64,000 bases of DNA from Carboxylicivirga mesophila (lineage in GTDB: Bacteria; Bacteroidota; Bacteroidia; Bacteroidales; Marinilabiliaceae): the NCBI RefSeq assembly GCF_018271975.1, contig NZ_JAGUCN010000019.1, positions 62,001 to 126,000 of the forward strand, read 5' to 3'. Made by a program: the position numbers and the translations under genes. Shown here in pieces: positions 49,113-59,084 of the stretch (its first letter is position 1; each line of letters starts with the position of its first letter). The notes under the pieces are model-generated. The model did no database searches and had not been told where the DNA came from. It saw nothing but the letters and a program-made list of their open reading frames with translations.

Positions 49113-51119
49113 CTAGAACAACATCAAAATGTGGGCAGCACTCCAGCTAAAATGCTCAGCATTGAGTCCTTCCTTAGTTATTGGATGGTAGTTTTCACGA
49201 ATTGGCTCCTGTGTGAATGCCAATCCTTTGGCACTTTCCACCATCTTCTGAGCCATTTGACGGGCTTCAGCTTCAAAGCCATAATTATTTAATCCAACAA
49301 TGGCAAAATAGGCCTGATCGAGCCATACTGGCCCACGCCAGTAACCTTTTTCAGGGTTGAACTTTTCGTGTGCAGCGCTCAGAGTTGGGAATGGCATTGG
49401 CGTATTAAAACGCTCCTTATCCATTATCACCTCTTTAATTTGTTGAGCCTGCTCAGATGTAGCCACTTTATTGTAAAGCGGAGCCCAGCCTTCGGGTCCC
49501 TGTATGCGGATTTTCTCCTGGCTTTTCATCTCCACATCGTAATAGAACCCATCTTCGGAACAGTACATCACCTCCTGAATCTGATTGTTCAGTTGCTCTG
49601 CTTCACGGGCATATTTTTCAGCTGTTTCATCATCCTTAAGGATGCCGGCAATCTGTTGAATATATCTTTTCTCTTGCGCCAGATAAGCATTCAAGTCTAC
49701 CGACTCCTGATTAAGCGAGAAGGCGCCCGGCTTGTTCTCCATGATGATAGCATCGTCAAAACGTACGGCATTGTCCATGCCACTTTCCCAGGCTGCCGCA
49801 ATACGCGTCCCGTCGGTTGAACCATATTCACACAGGCCGTTCTGGTCATGGTCGCGGTTAATATACCACCACTCATGGTATTTCAGCAACTTAGGATATA
49901 ACTCTTTAAGAAACTCCAGATCTTGGGTTTGCTCATACACTTCATAGATACACCATGCCGATAAAGGAGCCTTGGTATTGCGCCAGTTGACACCCTCAAT
50001 ATCCAAATCCCGAAAGAAACAGTCGGCAATCATGCCCTCTTCGTTCTGGTAATCATACATGGCACGGATCTGGTCCTTGGCCAGCTCGCCTTCGAAAGGA
50101 GCAATGGCAACAGCATGCTTCCATGAATCCCAGGCCCATAAGCCCTGGAAATAACTAGCTGCATAGGATGGGACAATTCCCTGGTGATAGATATCGCCTG
50201 CAGCACTTCTCCAGTTATGCATCAGTGTGAGCAAGGATTTTACCGCCAGTTTATCGTACTTATTCACATCGAGCAATGCCTTGTCAGAACCTTTCAATAA
50301 AGTCTTTAGATAGGCGTTCCAGCGTTGCTCGTTTTGTTCTATTGCAGGATTAACATTATCTATTGTTTTTAGAGCTTCTGCAGCGTATTGGTCTAACTCT
50401 TCCTGGTTAAAGGTGTAAGTGAAAGCAGTCGTAACAGTTGCTTTTTGTTTTGGCTTCATGCTTACAGCTGCCTCAAGGTATGAATAACAGCTATCAGTCA
50501 AGGTTATATTGCTGTCTTTAAAAATAAGTTGAGCATTTTCCTCATCCTGAATATTTATGAGTACTCTATTATCATGCTGACTCATTCCATTATTCATCAC
50601 AGCAAATACTTCACCTTTCCAACCGAATTGCAGTTCTTTCGTTTCACCATTATTGATAATATCTGCTGTTACAATGGTGGTGCGTTCATTGGTATTCAAC
50701 AGCGATAAGCTGATCTCCAGTTCGCCTATGCTAAATGATTGCTGAAGTATACCAGGGTAAAATGTATTTTGAACCTTTTTGGAGGCGCTTAGATCAATAA
50801 ACTTATCCGCCTGCACATCCTTGATTTGAAGACCTATCAGCGATGGGCTCAGCCAGAAGCTACGTTGCTGGCGCATGAGGTATGGCCCTACAAAACTTCC
50901 GACCTTCTCAAGGTTATCGTCTTCAATTAAACTAAATGAGTGCCAGGTTCCCTTGTCAGAAAACGATGCTACATTATCCTCCTGCGGGAGTTTAATAGAA
51001 CCGGCTAAGTTTAATACATTGGGATAGTTGCTGCGATCTATAACAACTTGTTTGGGTTGATGCTTTTGACATGCAACCAAAATAAGTGCCAGTACAAAAA
51101 CAGAAAGTAGCTTTTTCAT
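49113..51119 (-). CDS. GH63-like (trehalase-clan) glycoside hydrolase lipoprotein
   Basis: An (alpha/alpha)6-barrel glycosidase, probably an alpha-glucosidase or alpha-mannosidase-type enzyme on the envelope. The 668-residue protein has lipobox Cys17 (LVAC), an N-terminal beta domain (about 35-235) and a helical barrel with GLWAWDSWKHAVAI (about 330-343, acid Asp in the W-D-S motif), EYGSTDGTRIAAAWESGMDN and YWRGPVWLDQAYFAIVGLNNYG near 600. These fit GH63 and neighbours GH37. Substrate cannot be fixed from sequence. It leads the GH63-GH2-LysO series. Confidence 0.85.
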   Translation of the reverse strand: MKKLLSVFVLALILVACQKHQPKQVVIDRSNYPNVLNLAGSIKLPQEDNVASFSDKGTWHSFSLIEDDNLEKVGSFVGPYLMRQQRSFWLSPSLIGLQIKDVQADKFIDLSASKKVQNTFYPGILQQSFSIGELEISLSLLNTNERTTIVTADIINNGETKELQFGWKGEVFAVMNNGMSQHDNRVLINIQDEENAQLIFKDSNITLTDSCYSYLEAAVSMKPKQKATVTTAFTYTFNQEELDQYAAEALKTIDNVNPAIEQNEQRWNAYLKTLLKGSDKALLDVNKYDKLAVKSLLTLMHNWRSAAGDIYHQGIVPSYAASYFQGLWAWDSWKHAVAIAPFEGELAKDQIRAMYDYQNEEGMIADCFFRDLDIEGVNWRNTKAPLSAWCIYEVYEQTQDLEFLKELYPKLLKYHEWWYINRDHDQNGLCEYGSTDGTRIAAAWESGMDNAVRFDDAIIMENKPGAFSLNQESVDLNAYLAQEKRYIQQIAGILKDDETAEKYAREAEQLNNQIQEVMYCSEDGFYYDVEMKSQEKIRIQGPEGWAPLYNKVATSEQAQQIKEVIMDKERFNTPMPFPTLSAAHEKFNPEKGYWRGPVWLDQAYFAIVGLNNYGFEAEARQMAQKMVESAKGLAFTQEPIRENYHPITKEGLNAEHFSWSAAHILMLF

Positions 51120-51310
51120 TGTGGATAAAATTGTCAGTTGATACTTTTTTCACACTGCTAAATAGCGCAGCAAAAATCAAAAACCCCAATATTATACCTC
51201 TATGAAATCTATACAATTCAGTTCTTCAAGCCCCTACAGCTACATCACACTATATTACAATAACATACAAATTATAACATTATCTCACAATAAAGCTATT
51301 TATCAACCTG

Positions 51311-51330
51311 TGTAGAGGTAAAACTCTACA
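51311..51330. promoter_or_regulatory. Perfect hairpin/inverted repeat after the regulator gene
   Basis: TGTAGAG, six bases, CTCTACA. It lies just before the regulator stop side (regulator ends at 51337) and upstream of the GH63-like gene. It has no U-tract, so it may be a binding site rather than a terminator. Confidence 0.4.
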
Positions 51331-51336
51331 TCAAAA

Positions 51337-52887
51337 CTATATTTTCATGATAAAATCTTTGAGTTGAATGCCCTTTTCAAGCTGTAGCTTCTTGCGCAAG
51401 CGGTAGCGGCTCATCTCAATGGACTTCACTTCCACGTGGTATTTATCAGCCAGTTCTTTTGAAGTAAGATCTTTGCGAATATCAATGATCAGCTGCATAT
51501 CCTTATCGGTTAAGGATGGAAATTTGGTCTTCAGCCGGAACTTGAATTCCTTAATATACTCCTCTGACAGCATCGAAGACTCAGTATACTGGTCGAACTC
51601 CAATTGAAACTTTTTCCAGGCCGCTTTCAGCTCATCAGACGATGATTTACTCACATCTTCGGCTACACTCTTCACCAGATCATTTCGCTGCGATATGGTC
51701 AATGCTAGCGTCTCAATAGCTTCATCTTTATAGGCCAGCTTGTGGCTCAATTCGGCTTGTTGCTGCTCCTTTTTCTCCAGTTCCTGACTCAGCAGCTGTT
51801 GTTTGAGCAAGGCTTTCTCTGCCTTTGACCGAAACATTAAATACAGCACAACAATAATAACAAGGGTAGAAATGATGCCAACAATTATGAGTACTTGCCG
51901 ATTAAATGCAATCTCCCTCGCCTGCTTTATAAGAAGCTCATCCTGCTTTATTTTTTCATCCTGAACACTCATCAGGTAATTCATTACCTCCTGAGCGTCG
52001 TTATTGTTGATTTTTTTATACAACTGAATGTATTTATTCTGATAGCGATAGGCGGCACTTAAATTGCCTGCAATGAACTCGTATTCATGCCTGATTTGGA
52101 AATACTCTATCAGGCTAAAACTATAGGAAGTAAGATAACTAAGCTCTTCTGCCGCATCTAAATAGTACTTACACTTTTTGTATTGATGCGTACTTAAATA
52201 TACTTTGGCCAGTAATGAATAGGTTTCAATAAGTGCCGAGGCATGACCAGAACTATTATCAATAGCCTGAAGCAATGACTCTTCAGCTTTTCCCCAATCT
52301 TCGTATCTGACATAAACAACTCCCATATTATTCTGCACCGTTGCCAATAGTGATTTATTTACAGGGTCCATGCGCGATAACAGGAAAAGTGCTTTTTGAA
52401 ACAAGCCCAATGCTTTTTGGTATTGGTTAAGATTGAGGGCATTTAAACCTAATGCGTTTGTATAAACAATTTCACTGCTTAAATCATTCCTTAACTGGGC
52501 AATATCCAGAGCTTTTTGGTGATAGGGCTCTGCCTGCTTATAGTTCCCAATATCGTAAAAAATCCAACCTGTGGTAGCTTTAATTCGTTGATGTAATATG
52601 GCCGTATCCTTATCTGCGAATAACTCTTCGCCTTTGAAAGCATATAACAGTGCTGAATGGTATTTGTGCTTATACAGGTAGGCCTGGGCCAAATTCCATA
52701 AAGCATGAGCCTTTTCGATACGTTGATTATCATTAAGCTGAGTGAAGATTTCGTATGAAATAAGGATGCAACTATCGGGATTGGTTTCCTGCAGATTACT
52801 GGCCCGGTTTAAATCTTGCTGAAGAGACTGCCCATAAACCGATAAACACAAAAACAGAAGTGAAATAATCGCCCAAATACCTTTCAT
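51337..52887 (-). CDS. Transmembrane TPR regulator with LuxR-type HTH
   Basis: One-component membrane-spanning regulator, likely controlling the adjacent glycan locus. The 516-residue protein has a signal peptide (1-19), periplasmic TPR repeats (about 25-300), one transmembrane helix (331-351), a Gln/Glu-rich coiled coil (about 353-400) and a C-terminal LuxR-type helix-turn-helix (about 455-516; LTDKDMQLIIDIRKDLTSKELADKYHV and SIEMSRYRLRKKL). This build is widespread in Bacteroidota. The signal sensed is unknown. It lies between the nqr terminator and the GH63-like gene on the same strand. Confidence 0.88.
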   Translation of the reverse strand: MKGIWAIISLLFLCLSVYGQSLQQDLNRASNLQETNPDSCILISYEIFTQLNDNQRIEKAHALWNLAQAYLYKHKYHSALLYAFKGEELFADKDTAILHQRIKATTGWIFYDIGNYKQAEPYHQKALDIAQLRNDLSSEIVYTNALGLNALNLNQYQKALGLFQKALFLLSRMDPVNKSLLATVQNNMGVVYVRYEDWGKAEESLLQAIDNSSGHASALIETYSLLAKVYLSTHQYKKCKYYLDAAEELSYLTSYSFSLIEYFQIRHEYEFIAGNLSAAYRYQNKYIQLYKKINNNDAQEVMNYLMSVQDEKIKQDELLIKQAREIAFNRQVLIIVGIISTLVIIVVLYLMFRSKAEKALLKQQLLSQELEKKEQQQAELSHKLAYKDEAIETLALTISQRNDLVKSVAEDVSKSSSDELKAAWKKFQLEFDQYTESSMLSEEYIKEFKFRLKTKFPSLTDKDMQLIIDIRKDLTSKELADKYHVEVKSIEMSRYRLRKKLQLEKGIQLKDFIMKI

Positions 52888-52994
52888 ACGTGCTAAGATT
52901 TGGTGTGCAATTTAATGATTTAAATGGACGATTAAGGTCCATTCTAACGTATTTATGCACTGACCTTCCTCAGGTATTCAGTAAAGACAAGAGC

Positions 52995-53020
52995 AAAAAA
53001 AAGCCCCAATTAAGGGGCTT
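52995..53020 (-). terminator. Terminator after nqrF
   Basis: Stem AAGCCCC/GGGGCTT with a six-base loop; on the minus strand an eight-T tract follows. It ends the nqr transcript six bases past the nqrF stop. Confidence 0.9.
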
Positions 53021-53026
53021 ATATAT

Positions 53027-54286
53027 TTATGATCCGAAATCGTCAAAGGCAACCATCTCGTCGGGCACTCCCAAATCATACAGCATTTTATTTACCGCAT
53101 CATTCATCATTGGAGGTCCACATAAGTAGTATTCGATATCTTCTGGCTCTTCATGCTTGCTCAGATACTCGTCATGAATCACCTGGTGGATAAAGCCTGT
53201 AGCGCCATCCCAGTTATCCTCTGGTAAAGGTTCAGAAAGCGCAATTGTGAACTTAAAGTTCGGGAACTCCTTCTCGATAGCGCGGAATTGATCTTCGTAG
53301 AAAATCTCTTTGCGCGAACGAGCTCCATACCAGAACGTAGCCTTGCGACCAGTTTTAACGGTGTGGAACAGGTGGAAGATGTGTGAACGCATTGGTGCCA
53401 TACCTGCACCACCACCAATAAACATCATCTCACGGTCTGTTTCTTTAATAAAGAACTCACCATAAGGACCCGAAACAGTTACTTTGTCACCTGGCTTACG
53501 CGAGAAGATGAATGAAGAACATATTCCTGGGTTAACATTCATGAATTTACCGGCAACACGGTCCCACGGCGGTGTAGCAATACGGATGTTCAACATCACA
53601 ATATTACCTTCGGCAGGGTGGTTAGCCATTGAGTAAGCGCGATAAGTTGCTTCCGGGTTTTTCATCTTCAGGTCGAACATACCAAACTTCTCCCATTCGC
53701 CACGATACTCGTCTTCAATATCCATGTCCTTGAAGTCAACATCAATCTTAGGCACGTCAATCTGGATGTAACCACCCGATTTAAAGTCTAAGATTTCACC
53801 TTCAGGTAACTTCACCACAAACTCCTTAATAAAGGTAGCCTGGCCGTCGTTAGATACCACTTCACATTCCCACTTCTTAATACCCATCACTTCCTGAGGG
53901 ATCTGCATGGTCATGTCTTCTTTCACCTTCACCTGACAAGCTAGTCGCCAGTTGTTGGCCTGCTCTTTACGGGTAAAATAACCAGTTTCGGTAGGTAGAA
54001 TTGAACCTGCACCGCTATCTACCTGACAGCGACACATAGCACATGTACCACCACCACCACAAGCTGATGGTAAAAAGATTTTATTATTACCTAATGCCGA
54101 AAGCAAGGTTTGACCCGGCTCTACCACCAACTCTTTTTCGCCATCGTTGATGTTGATGGTTACTTCGCCCGATGGCATCAGTTTTTTCTTAGCGTACAAT
54201 AAGATAGATACCAAAGCCAGGATCACCAAAAGGAAAATCGCCACACTGGTAAAAATTACTGTACTATCAATTGCTAATAATGTCAT
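53027..54286 (-). CDS. nqrF: Na+-NQR subunit F (NADH dehydrogenase, reductase subunit)
   Basis: Electron entry subunit of Na+-translocating NADH:quinone reductase: oxidises NADH via FAD and a 2Fe-2S centre. The 419-residue protein has an N-terminal membrane anchor (about 8-31), a ferredoxin-like domain with Cys76, Cys82, Cys85 and Cys117, an FAD-binding region with RAYSMAN, and an NAD-binding GGGAGMAPMRSH motif, ending in an aromatic Asp-rich segment (DEMVAFDDFGS). Last gene of the operon. Confidence 0.97.
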   Translation of the reverse strand: MTLLAIDSTVIFTSVAIFLLVILALVSILLYAKKKLMPSGEVTININDGEKELVVEPGQTLLSALGNNKIFLPSACGGGGTCAMCRCQVDSGAGSILPTETGYFTRKEQANNWRLACQVKVKEDMTMQIPQEVMGIKKWECEVVSNDGQATFIKEFVVKLPEGEILDFKSGGYIQIDVPKIDVDFKDMDIEDEYRGEWEKFGMFDLKMKNPEATYRAYSMANHPAEGNIVMLNIRIATPPWDRVAGKFMNVNPGICSSFIFSRKPGDKVTVSGPYGEFFIKETDREMMFIGGGAGMAPMRSHIFHLFHTVKTGRKATFWYGARSRKEIFYEDQFRAIEKEFPNFKFTIALSEPLPEDNWDGATGFIHQVIHDEYLSKHEEPEDIEYYLCGPPMMNDAVNKMLYDLGVPDEMVAFDDFGS

Positions 54287-54304
54287 TTCTAATACTTTTA
54301 TTTT

Positions 54305-54937
54305 TTACAACTGAATTCCCATGAAACTCATAAATGCCACACCCATCAATCCGGTTACAATAAAAGTGATACCTAAACCACGCAGTGGAGCAGGCACATC
54401 AGAATATTGAATTTTCTCGCGGATAGCAGCAATACCAACAATAGCTAATAACCAACCAATACCCGAACCAACGCCGAATACAGTGGCTTCTCCAAGGTTA
54501 GCATATTCGCGCTCTTGCATAAATAACGAACCACCTAAGATGGCACAGTTTACAGCAATAAGCGGTAAGAAGATACCCAGTTGTGAGTATAGAGTCGGTG
54601 CAAACTTCTCCACCACCATTTCAACCAGCTGCACCATAGAGGCAATAACAGCGATAAACATGATGAAGCTTAAGAAGCTTAAATCATAAGTGGCAAACTT
54701 ATTTTCTAATCCTAATAGGTTATCTAACCATACCAAAGCACCTTCACCCAACACATAGTCGTTAAGCAAATAGTTAACCGGCACAGTGATACTTAGTACA
54801 AATGTTACAGCCAATCCTAGTCCTAATGAGGTGTTCACGGTTTTTGATACTGCCAGGTATGAACACATACCAAAGAAGTAGGCGAATACCATGTTATCAA
54901 TAAAGATTGACCGGATAAATATATTTATATAATCCAT
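54305..54937 (-). CDS. nqrE: Na+-NQR subunit E
   Basis: Membrane subunit of the sodium pump; NqrD and NqrE form a pseudo-symmetric pair that holds a 2Fe-2S centre. The 210-residue protein has six helices and the conserved segment [20 protein letters not shown] (about 12-31, with Cys25) and [16 protein letters not shown] (about 129-144, with Cys131). It lies 18 bases after nqrD. Confidence 0.97.
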   Translation of the reverse strand: MDYINIFIRSIFIDNMVFAYFFGMCSYLAVSKTVNTSLGLGLAVTFVLSITVPVNYLLNDYVLGEGALVWLDNLLGLENKFATYDLSFLSFIMFIAVIASMVQLVEMVVEKFAPTLYSQLGIFLPLIAVNCAILGGSLFMQEREYANLGEATVFGVGSGIGWLLAIVGIAAIREKIQYSDVPAPLRGLGITFIVTGLMGVAFMSFMGIQL

Positions 54938-54955
54938 TTTTCTGCTTTTTTACAA

Positions 54956-55615
54956 TTACGATTCTATCAAATCTTTATTACGTGAACGCTGTACCCAAAT
55001 GATGATACCCACAACAACCAAAGCCATTGGAGGCAAAATCATAAAGCCATTGTTGGCATATCCCCATTGGTAAAATACATCAGGTATAATTTGAATGGCT
55101 CCCAATCCTGGTAATGTCAGGAAACCGGTTCCTAACAACTCACGGAAGAAAGCTACCACTATCAGGATAAAACCATATCCGGCACCGTTACCAATACCAT
55201 CCAATACCGATGGCCATGGCTTGTTACCCAATGCAAAGGCTTCCAAACGTCCCATGATAATACAGTTGGTAATAATCAGACCAACGAATACCGACAGCTG
55301 CAAACTCACCTCATAGGCGAAGGCTTTCAGCACCTGGTCAACAATGATTACGAGCGATGCTACCACAACCAACTGCACAATAATACGAATACGTGCAGGT
55401 ATGGTATTACGCAATAACGATATAATCAGGTTAGAAAATACAGTTACAAACATCACAGAGATCGACAATACGATGGCCGGCTCCAATTTAACTGTCACCG
55501 CCAAAGCAGAACAGATACCCAGTACCTGGATGGTAATGGGGTTTTGTGCTCCCAGAGGAGTTGTAATCAGCTTCAGATTCTTGGCTGAGAACAAAGGTTC
55601 TTTTTCACTACTCAT
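54956..55615 (-). CDS. nqrD: Na+-NQR subunit D
   Basis: Membrane subunit paired with NqrE. The 219-residue protein has six helices; LGICSALAVTVKLEPAIVLS (with a conserved Cys) and LIITNCIIMGRLEAFALGN are the family marks. I start it at the ATG 55615; a GTG two codons upstream (55621) is less likely. Spacing to nqrC and nqrE is short. Confidence 0.97.
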   Translation of the reverse strand: MSSEKEPLFSAKNLKLITTPLGAQNPITIQVLGICSALAVTVKLEPAIVLSISVMFVTVFSNLIISLLRNTIPARIRIIVQLVVVASLVIIVDQVLKAFAYEVSLQLSVFVGLIITNCIIMGRLEAFALGNKPWPSVLDGIGNGAGYGFILIVVAFFRELLGTGFLTLPGLGAIQIIPDVFYQWGYANNGFMILPPMALVVVGIIIWVQRSRNKDLIES

Positions 55616-55627
55616 CGTCACAATATT

Positions 55628-56326
55628 TTAGTTCTTTAAAAACTTTTCATATCCACTCAGGCAGTCTTCTAACATAGTACCAACACCAACACTGGTAATA
55701 GTACCACCAGAGATACCATCCACTTTATGCAGATCGCCCTGTGACTGTCCTTTCTTCACAACTTCAATGGAAGCAAACTGACCGTTTTCATCAAACAGTT
55801 TTTTACCTGTAAAAGGTTTCTGGAACATATCGGTTGTGATCTCAGCACCTAATCCAGGTGTTTCACCTTTGTGACCAAAGGTCGCACCAAACACAGTGTT
55901 CTTATCATCATCCAACGATACATATCCCCAGATAGGTCCCCAAAGACCTTTACCTCTTACCGGAATGATGTACTTAGTTTGTCCATTATCCAGTTTACAC
56001 TCATAAATCGGGTAAGCACGCTCATCGTCGCCCTTCTTAACTTCTTTGGCTAAATCAACTGTAAAAGCTTCCAATCCTGCTTTCTTCTCCCCGTTGATGT
56101 CCAACACATAAGCATTCTCACCAATGTATTTATTGTATTTTTCTTCAGCATCAGCTGCTGTACTTTCAATCTGCACCGACTTCAGGATATCCATCTTTTT
56201 GGCCACGGCCGCATTTTTATCCTGCATTGGTTTTAACGATTGTGCTAAAAAGGCCAAGATAGCCGCTACCACAATCACCATAACAGATGCATACAGAAAA
56301 GTATAAGTATTTCCTTGTCTATCCAT
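55628..56326 (-). CDS. nqrC: Na+-NQR subunit C (covalent FMN)
   Basis: Subunit carrying a covalent FMN on the periplasmic side. The 232-residue protein has an N-terminal helix (about 9-30) and the flavinylation motif DGISGGTITS with Thr209 as FMN site. ApbE, also in this window, would perform the transfer. The protein is slightly shorter than the roughly 255-residue proteobacterial form. Confidence 0.97.
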   Translation of the reverse strand: MDRQGNTYTFLYASVMVIVVAAILAFLAQSLKPMQDKNAAVAKKMDILKSVQIESTAADAEEKYNKYIGENAYVLDINGEKKAGLEAFTVDLAKEVKKGDDERAYPIYECKLDNGQTKYIIPVRGKGLWGPIWGYVSLDDDKNTVFGATFGHKGETPGLGAEITTDMFQKPFTGKKLFDENGQFASIEVVKKGQSQGDLHKVDGISGGTITSVGVGTMLEDCLSGYEKFLKN

Positions 56327-56338
56327 TTTACTAATTAT

Positions 56339-57496
56339 TTAGGCAGCTACTTTAGCTCGTTTTAAACGACGTTTGATATTTCCTTGTACTACGTAGTGGT
56401 CAATCAATGGTGCGAATGTATTCATCAACAGGATGGCCAGCATCACTCCTTCAGGATAAGCCGGGTTAAACACGCGTACCATAATCGCCAGGAATCCAAT
56501 CAGGAATCCGTAAATCCACTTACCTTTTTCGGTGCGTGTGGCTGATACAGGATCAGTTGCCATAAATACAGCACCAAAGGCGAAACCTCCTAAACACAGG
56601 TGGTGAATAGCATCAACCTGCATCAAAGCATTGGCACCCCAAAGGTTGAACAACAGCCCCATGAGGTAACCGCCTGCAAAGGTAGATACCATAATTTTCC
56701 AGCTACCAATGCCGGTATAAATCAGAATAGCTGCACCAATCAGAATAGCCAGCGTAGATGTTTCACCTATTGAACCAGGAATCATCCCTAAGAAGCTCTC
56801 GGCAATTGAGTGAGTTGGCGCCATACCCGAAGCAGCCTGTCCTAATGATGTAGCACCTGAAAAACCATCTACTACACCTTCGCCTTTGGTTAAACCAGAG
56901 ATCCAAACAAGGTCACCTGACATTTTTGATGGATAGGCAAAGAAAAGGAATGCACGGGCTACTAAAGCCGGGTTCCAGATGTTCATACCTGTACCACCAA
57001 ATACTTCTTTACCAATCACTACTGAGAAAGCTGTTGCTACAGCTACCATCCATAACGGAATATCAACAGGCAACACTAATGGAATCAGCATCCCTGAAAC
57101 CAGGAATCCTTCCTGTACCTCGTGACCGCGAATTTGGGCAAACATAAATTCAATACCCAAACCTACGCCGTATGATACAACAACAATTGGTAATACTTTT
57201 AAGGCTCCGTGTCCAATCATCTCCCAGAATGATGCATCCTGCCCCAATGCGAGGAAATGCTGGTAACCGGTGTTCCAGATACCAAACAGCAATGCCGGAA
57301 CTAATGCCAGAACGACAATTGCCATGGTACGCTTCAAATCAATCGCATCGCGCATGTGAACGCCGTTTTTGTTCGTTGTATTGGGAACAAAAAACAGGGT
57401 CTCAAGAGCATCGAAGGTTGAATGAAACTTTTCAAACTTCGCGCCCTTTTGAACGTGAGGTTTGATGTTATCTAATAAATTTCTTAACGCTTTCAA
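56339..57496 (-). CDS. nqrB: Na+-NQR subunit B (covalent FMN)
   Basis: Main sodium-conducting membrane subunit. The 385-residue protein has about ten helices and the motif DGFSGATSL with Thr216 as covalent FMN site, plus WNPALVARAFLFFAYP and ATDPVSATRTEKGKW. It starts 80 bases after nqrA. Confidence 0.97.
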   Translation of the reverse strand: MKALRNLLDNIKPHVQKGAKFEKFHSTFDALETLFFVPNTTNKNGVHMRDAIDLKRTMAIVVLALVPALLFGIWNTGYQHFLALGQDASFWEMIGHGALKVLPIVVVSYGVGLGIEFMFAQIRGHEVQEGFLVSGMLIPLVLPVDIPLWMVAVATAFSVVIGKEVFGGTGMNIWNPALVARAFLFFAYPSKMSGDLVWISGLTKGEGVVDGFSGATSLGQAASGMAPTHSIAESFLGMIPGSIGETSTLAILIGAAILIYTGIGSWKIMVSTFAGGYLMGLLFNLWGANALMQVDAIHHLCLGGFAFGAVFMATDPVSATRTEKGKWIYGFLIGFLAIMVRVFNPAYPEGVMLAILLMNTFAPLIDHYVVQGNIKRRLKRAKVAA

Positions 57497-57576
57497 TGTA
57501 TATTAGTTTTATAGTTATTAGTCAGCAGGCAATGGACGAATCTCTTCTGTCTTCACACTTCTGACTACTGACTAAT

Positions 57577-58926
57577 TTAACTCAACTCCTTAATCATTAA
57601 ATCAATACCCTTACGTAAAGTGGCTTGAAGCGGCTGCTTTGAAGTACATACAAACTCACAAAGAGCGATGTCTTCTTCGGCTAACTCATAAATACCGAGT
57701 TGCTCCATTTTATCGATATCTTCTACCAATATGGCTCTGAATAAGAACTCTGGCAAAATATCCATTGGCAGCACTTTATCATACTGACCTGATACCACAA
57801 ACGAACGAAGACCACCATGCATATTAGCATCCAGGCGATATTCTTTCTTTTTACACATCCAGCTGAAGAAAGAGTGTGACATACTGAATTTATTGAAACC
57901 AGGCATAGCCCATCCCATAAATTCGTAATAATCACCTTCAGGAATGACGGTTACCTGTGAATGATATGTTCCAAGGAAGCCATCTTCTTCAACTTGAGTA
58001 CCTGTTAATACATTACCGCTGATATAACGCAATGTATCGTCAGTTTTTACATTGTTTTTCACTAATGTAGAGATGCTGGCGCCTAACTTGGTACGGTAAT
58101 AGCCCTTCTTTTCAACTTCACTGCCAGCCAATACAACAATGCGGTTGGCATCGTAAATACCTTCGGTAAATAACTTACCAATGGCAATGATTTCCTGCGG
58201 TTGAGCTACCCATACTACCTCACCTTTACTAATAGGCATGGTGTGGTGAATTTGCACACCAACGTTACCGGCAGGGTGTGGCCCGCTGAAGGTGTGAACA
58301 GTTACCCCATTCAGGTTTTTGAACACCTTTGAAGCTGCATCATTTTGTACACCAACATGAACGTTGTCGCACAAACGCTTAATTACATCAATACCAGCTT
58401 GCAAAGCTTCCTCCTGACCAGATAGAACAAAGTCCATATCGGGTGCTAAAGGAGCACTGTCAAAACCTGAAATAAAGAATGCTTTAGGTGTTTCGTCAGC
58501 ATTAGCAATTACATCATACGGACGTTTACGAATAAACGGCCATAAGCCTGCAGCTTGCATTTTCTCAACTACTTGTTCTTTTGAAAGGTCGGCAGCGTTG
58601 GCAGTTCCAAACTGCTCTTTTTCGTCTGCTCCATCAGCCTTAACGACTACTTCAAGGATTCTACGGCGTTCGCCACGGTTAACCGCAGCCAACTCTCCAC
58701 TAACAGGAGACACAAATTTTATTTCCGGACGATACTTGTCAAAAAATAAAACTGTACCCGCTTTCACCTTGTCCCCAACTTTGACAGCCATTTTTGGTAC
58801 CACACCGTGAAAATCGGTAGGCTTCACTGCAAAAAGCTCGGGTAATTCAGCTTGCCCGAATACCTTATCGGCTTTGCCGGCCAGCTGGATATCAAGACCT
58901 TTTTTGATTTTTATTACCTCTGACAT
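57577..58926 (-). CDS. nqrA: Na+-NQR subunit A
   Basis: Peripheral cytoplasmic subunit of the Na+ pump. The 449-residue protein has the N-terminal IKIKKGLDIQLAGKADK segment, GVVPKMAVKVGDKVKAG (biotinyl-like loop) and the mid-chain HPAGNVGVQIHH motif. It is first in the order A-B-C-D-E-F, directly behind a promoter at 58958-58988. Confidence 0.97.
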   Translation of the reverse strand: MSEVIKIKKGLDIQLAGKADKVFGQAELPELFAVKPTDFHGVVPKMAVKVGDKVKAGTVLFFDKYRPEIKFVSPVSGELAAVNRGERRRILEVVVKADGADEKEQFGTANAADLSKEQVVEKMQAAGLWPFIRKRPYDVIANADETPKAFFISGFDSAPLAPDMDFVLSGQEEALQAGIDVIKRLCDNVHVGVQNDAASKVFKNLNGVTVHTFSGPHPAGNVGVQIHHTMPISKGEVVWVAQPQEIIAIGKLFTEGIYDANRIVVLAGSEVEKKGYYRTKLGASISTLVKNNVKTDDTLRYISGNVLTGTQVEEDGFLGTYHSQVTVIPEGDYYEFMGWAMPGFNKFSMSHSFFSWMCKKKEYRLDANMHGGLRSFVVSGQYDKVLPMDILPEFLFRAILVEDIDKMEQLGIYELAEEDIALCEFVCTSKQPLQATLRKGIDLMIKELS

Positions 58927-58957
58927 GTTTGAAAAACGGTTTTTTTATTTTTACGCG

Positions 58958-58988
58958 CAAAAGTACATAAATTTATCACTAATCCATA
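58958..58988 (-). promoter_or_regulatory. Promoter of the nqr operon
   Basis: On the minus strand: TATG, 19 bases, TACTTTTG, matching the Bacteroidota form with one change in the -33 box. Transcription would start near 58951, about 25 bases before the nqrA ATG. Confidence 0.55.
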
Positions 58989-59084
58989 TATATTGCGTTT
59001 GTAAAAACACATATTGACATGGATTATTTTAACACTTATAAATATATAGATACTTTCCATCCTTTTTTAAGCTCATTTTCCGCA

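Noticed and set aside
49368-49820. Rightward frame of 150 codons inside the GH63-like gene
   Set aside because: Antisense shadow of a real gene; composition is atypical and there is no motif.
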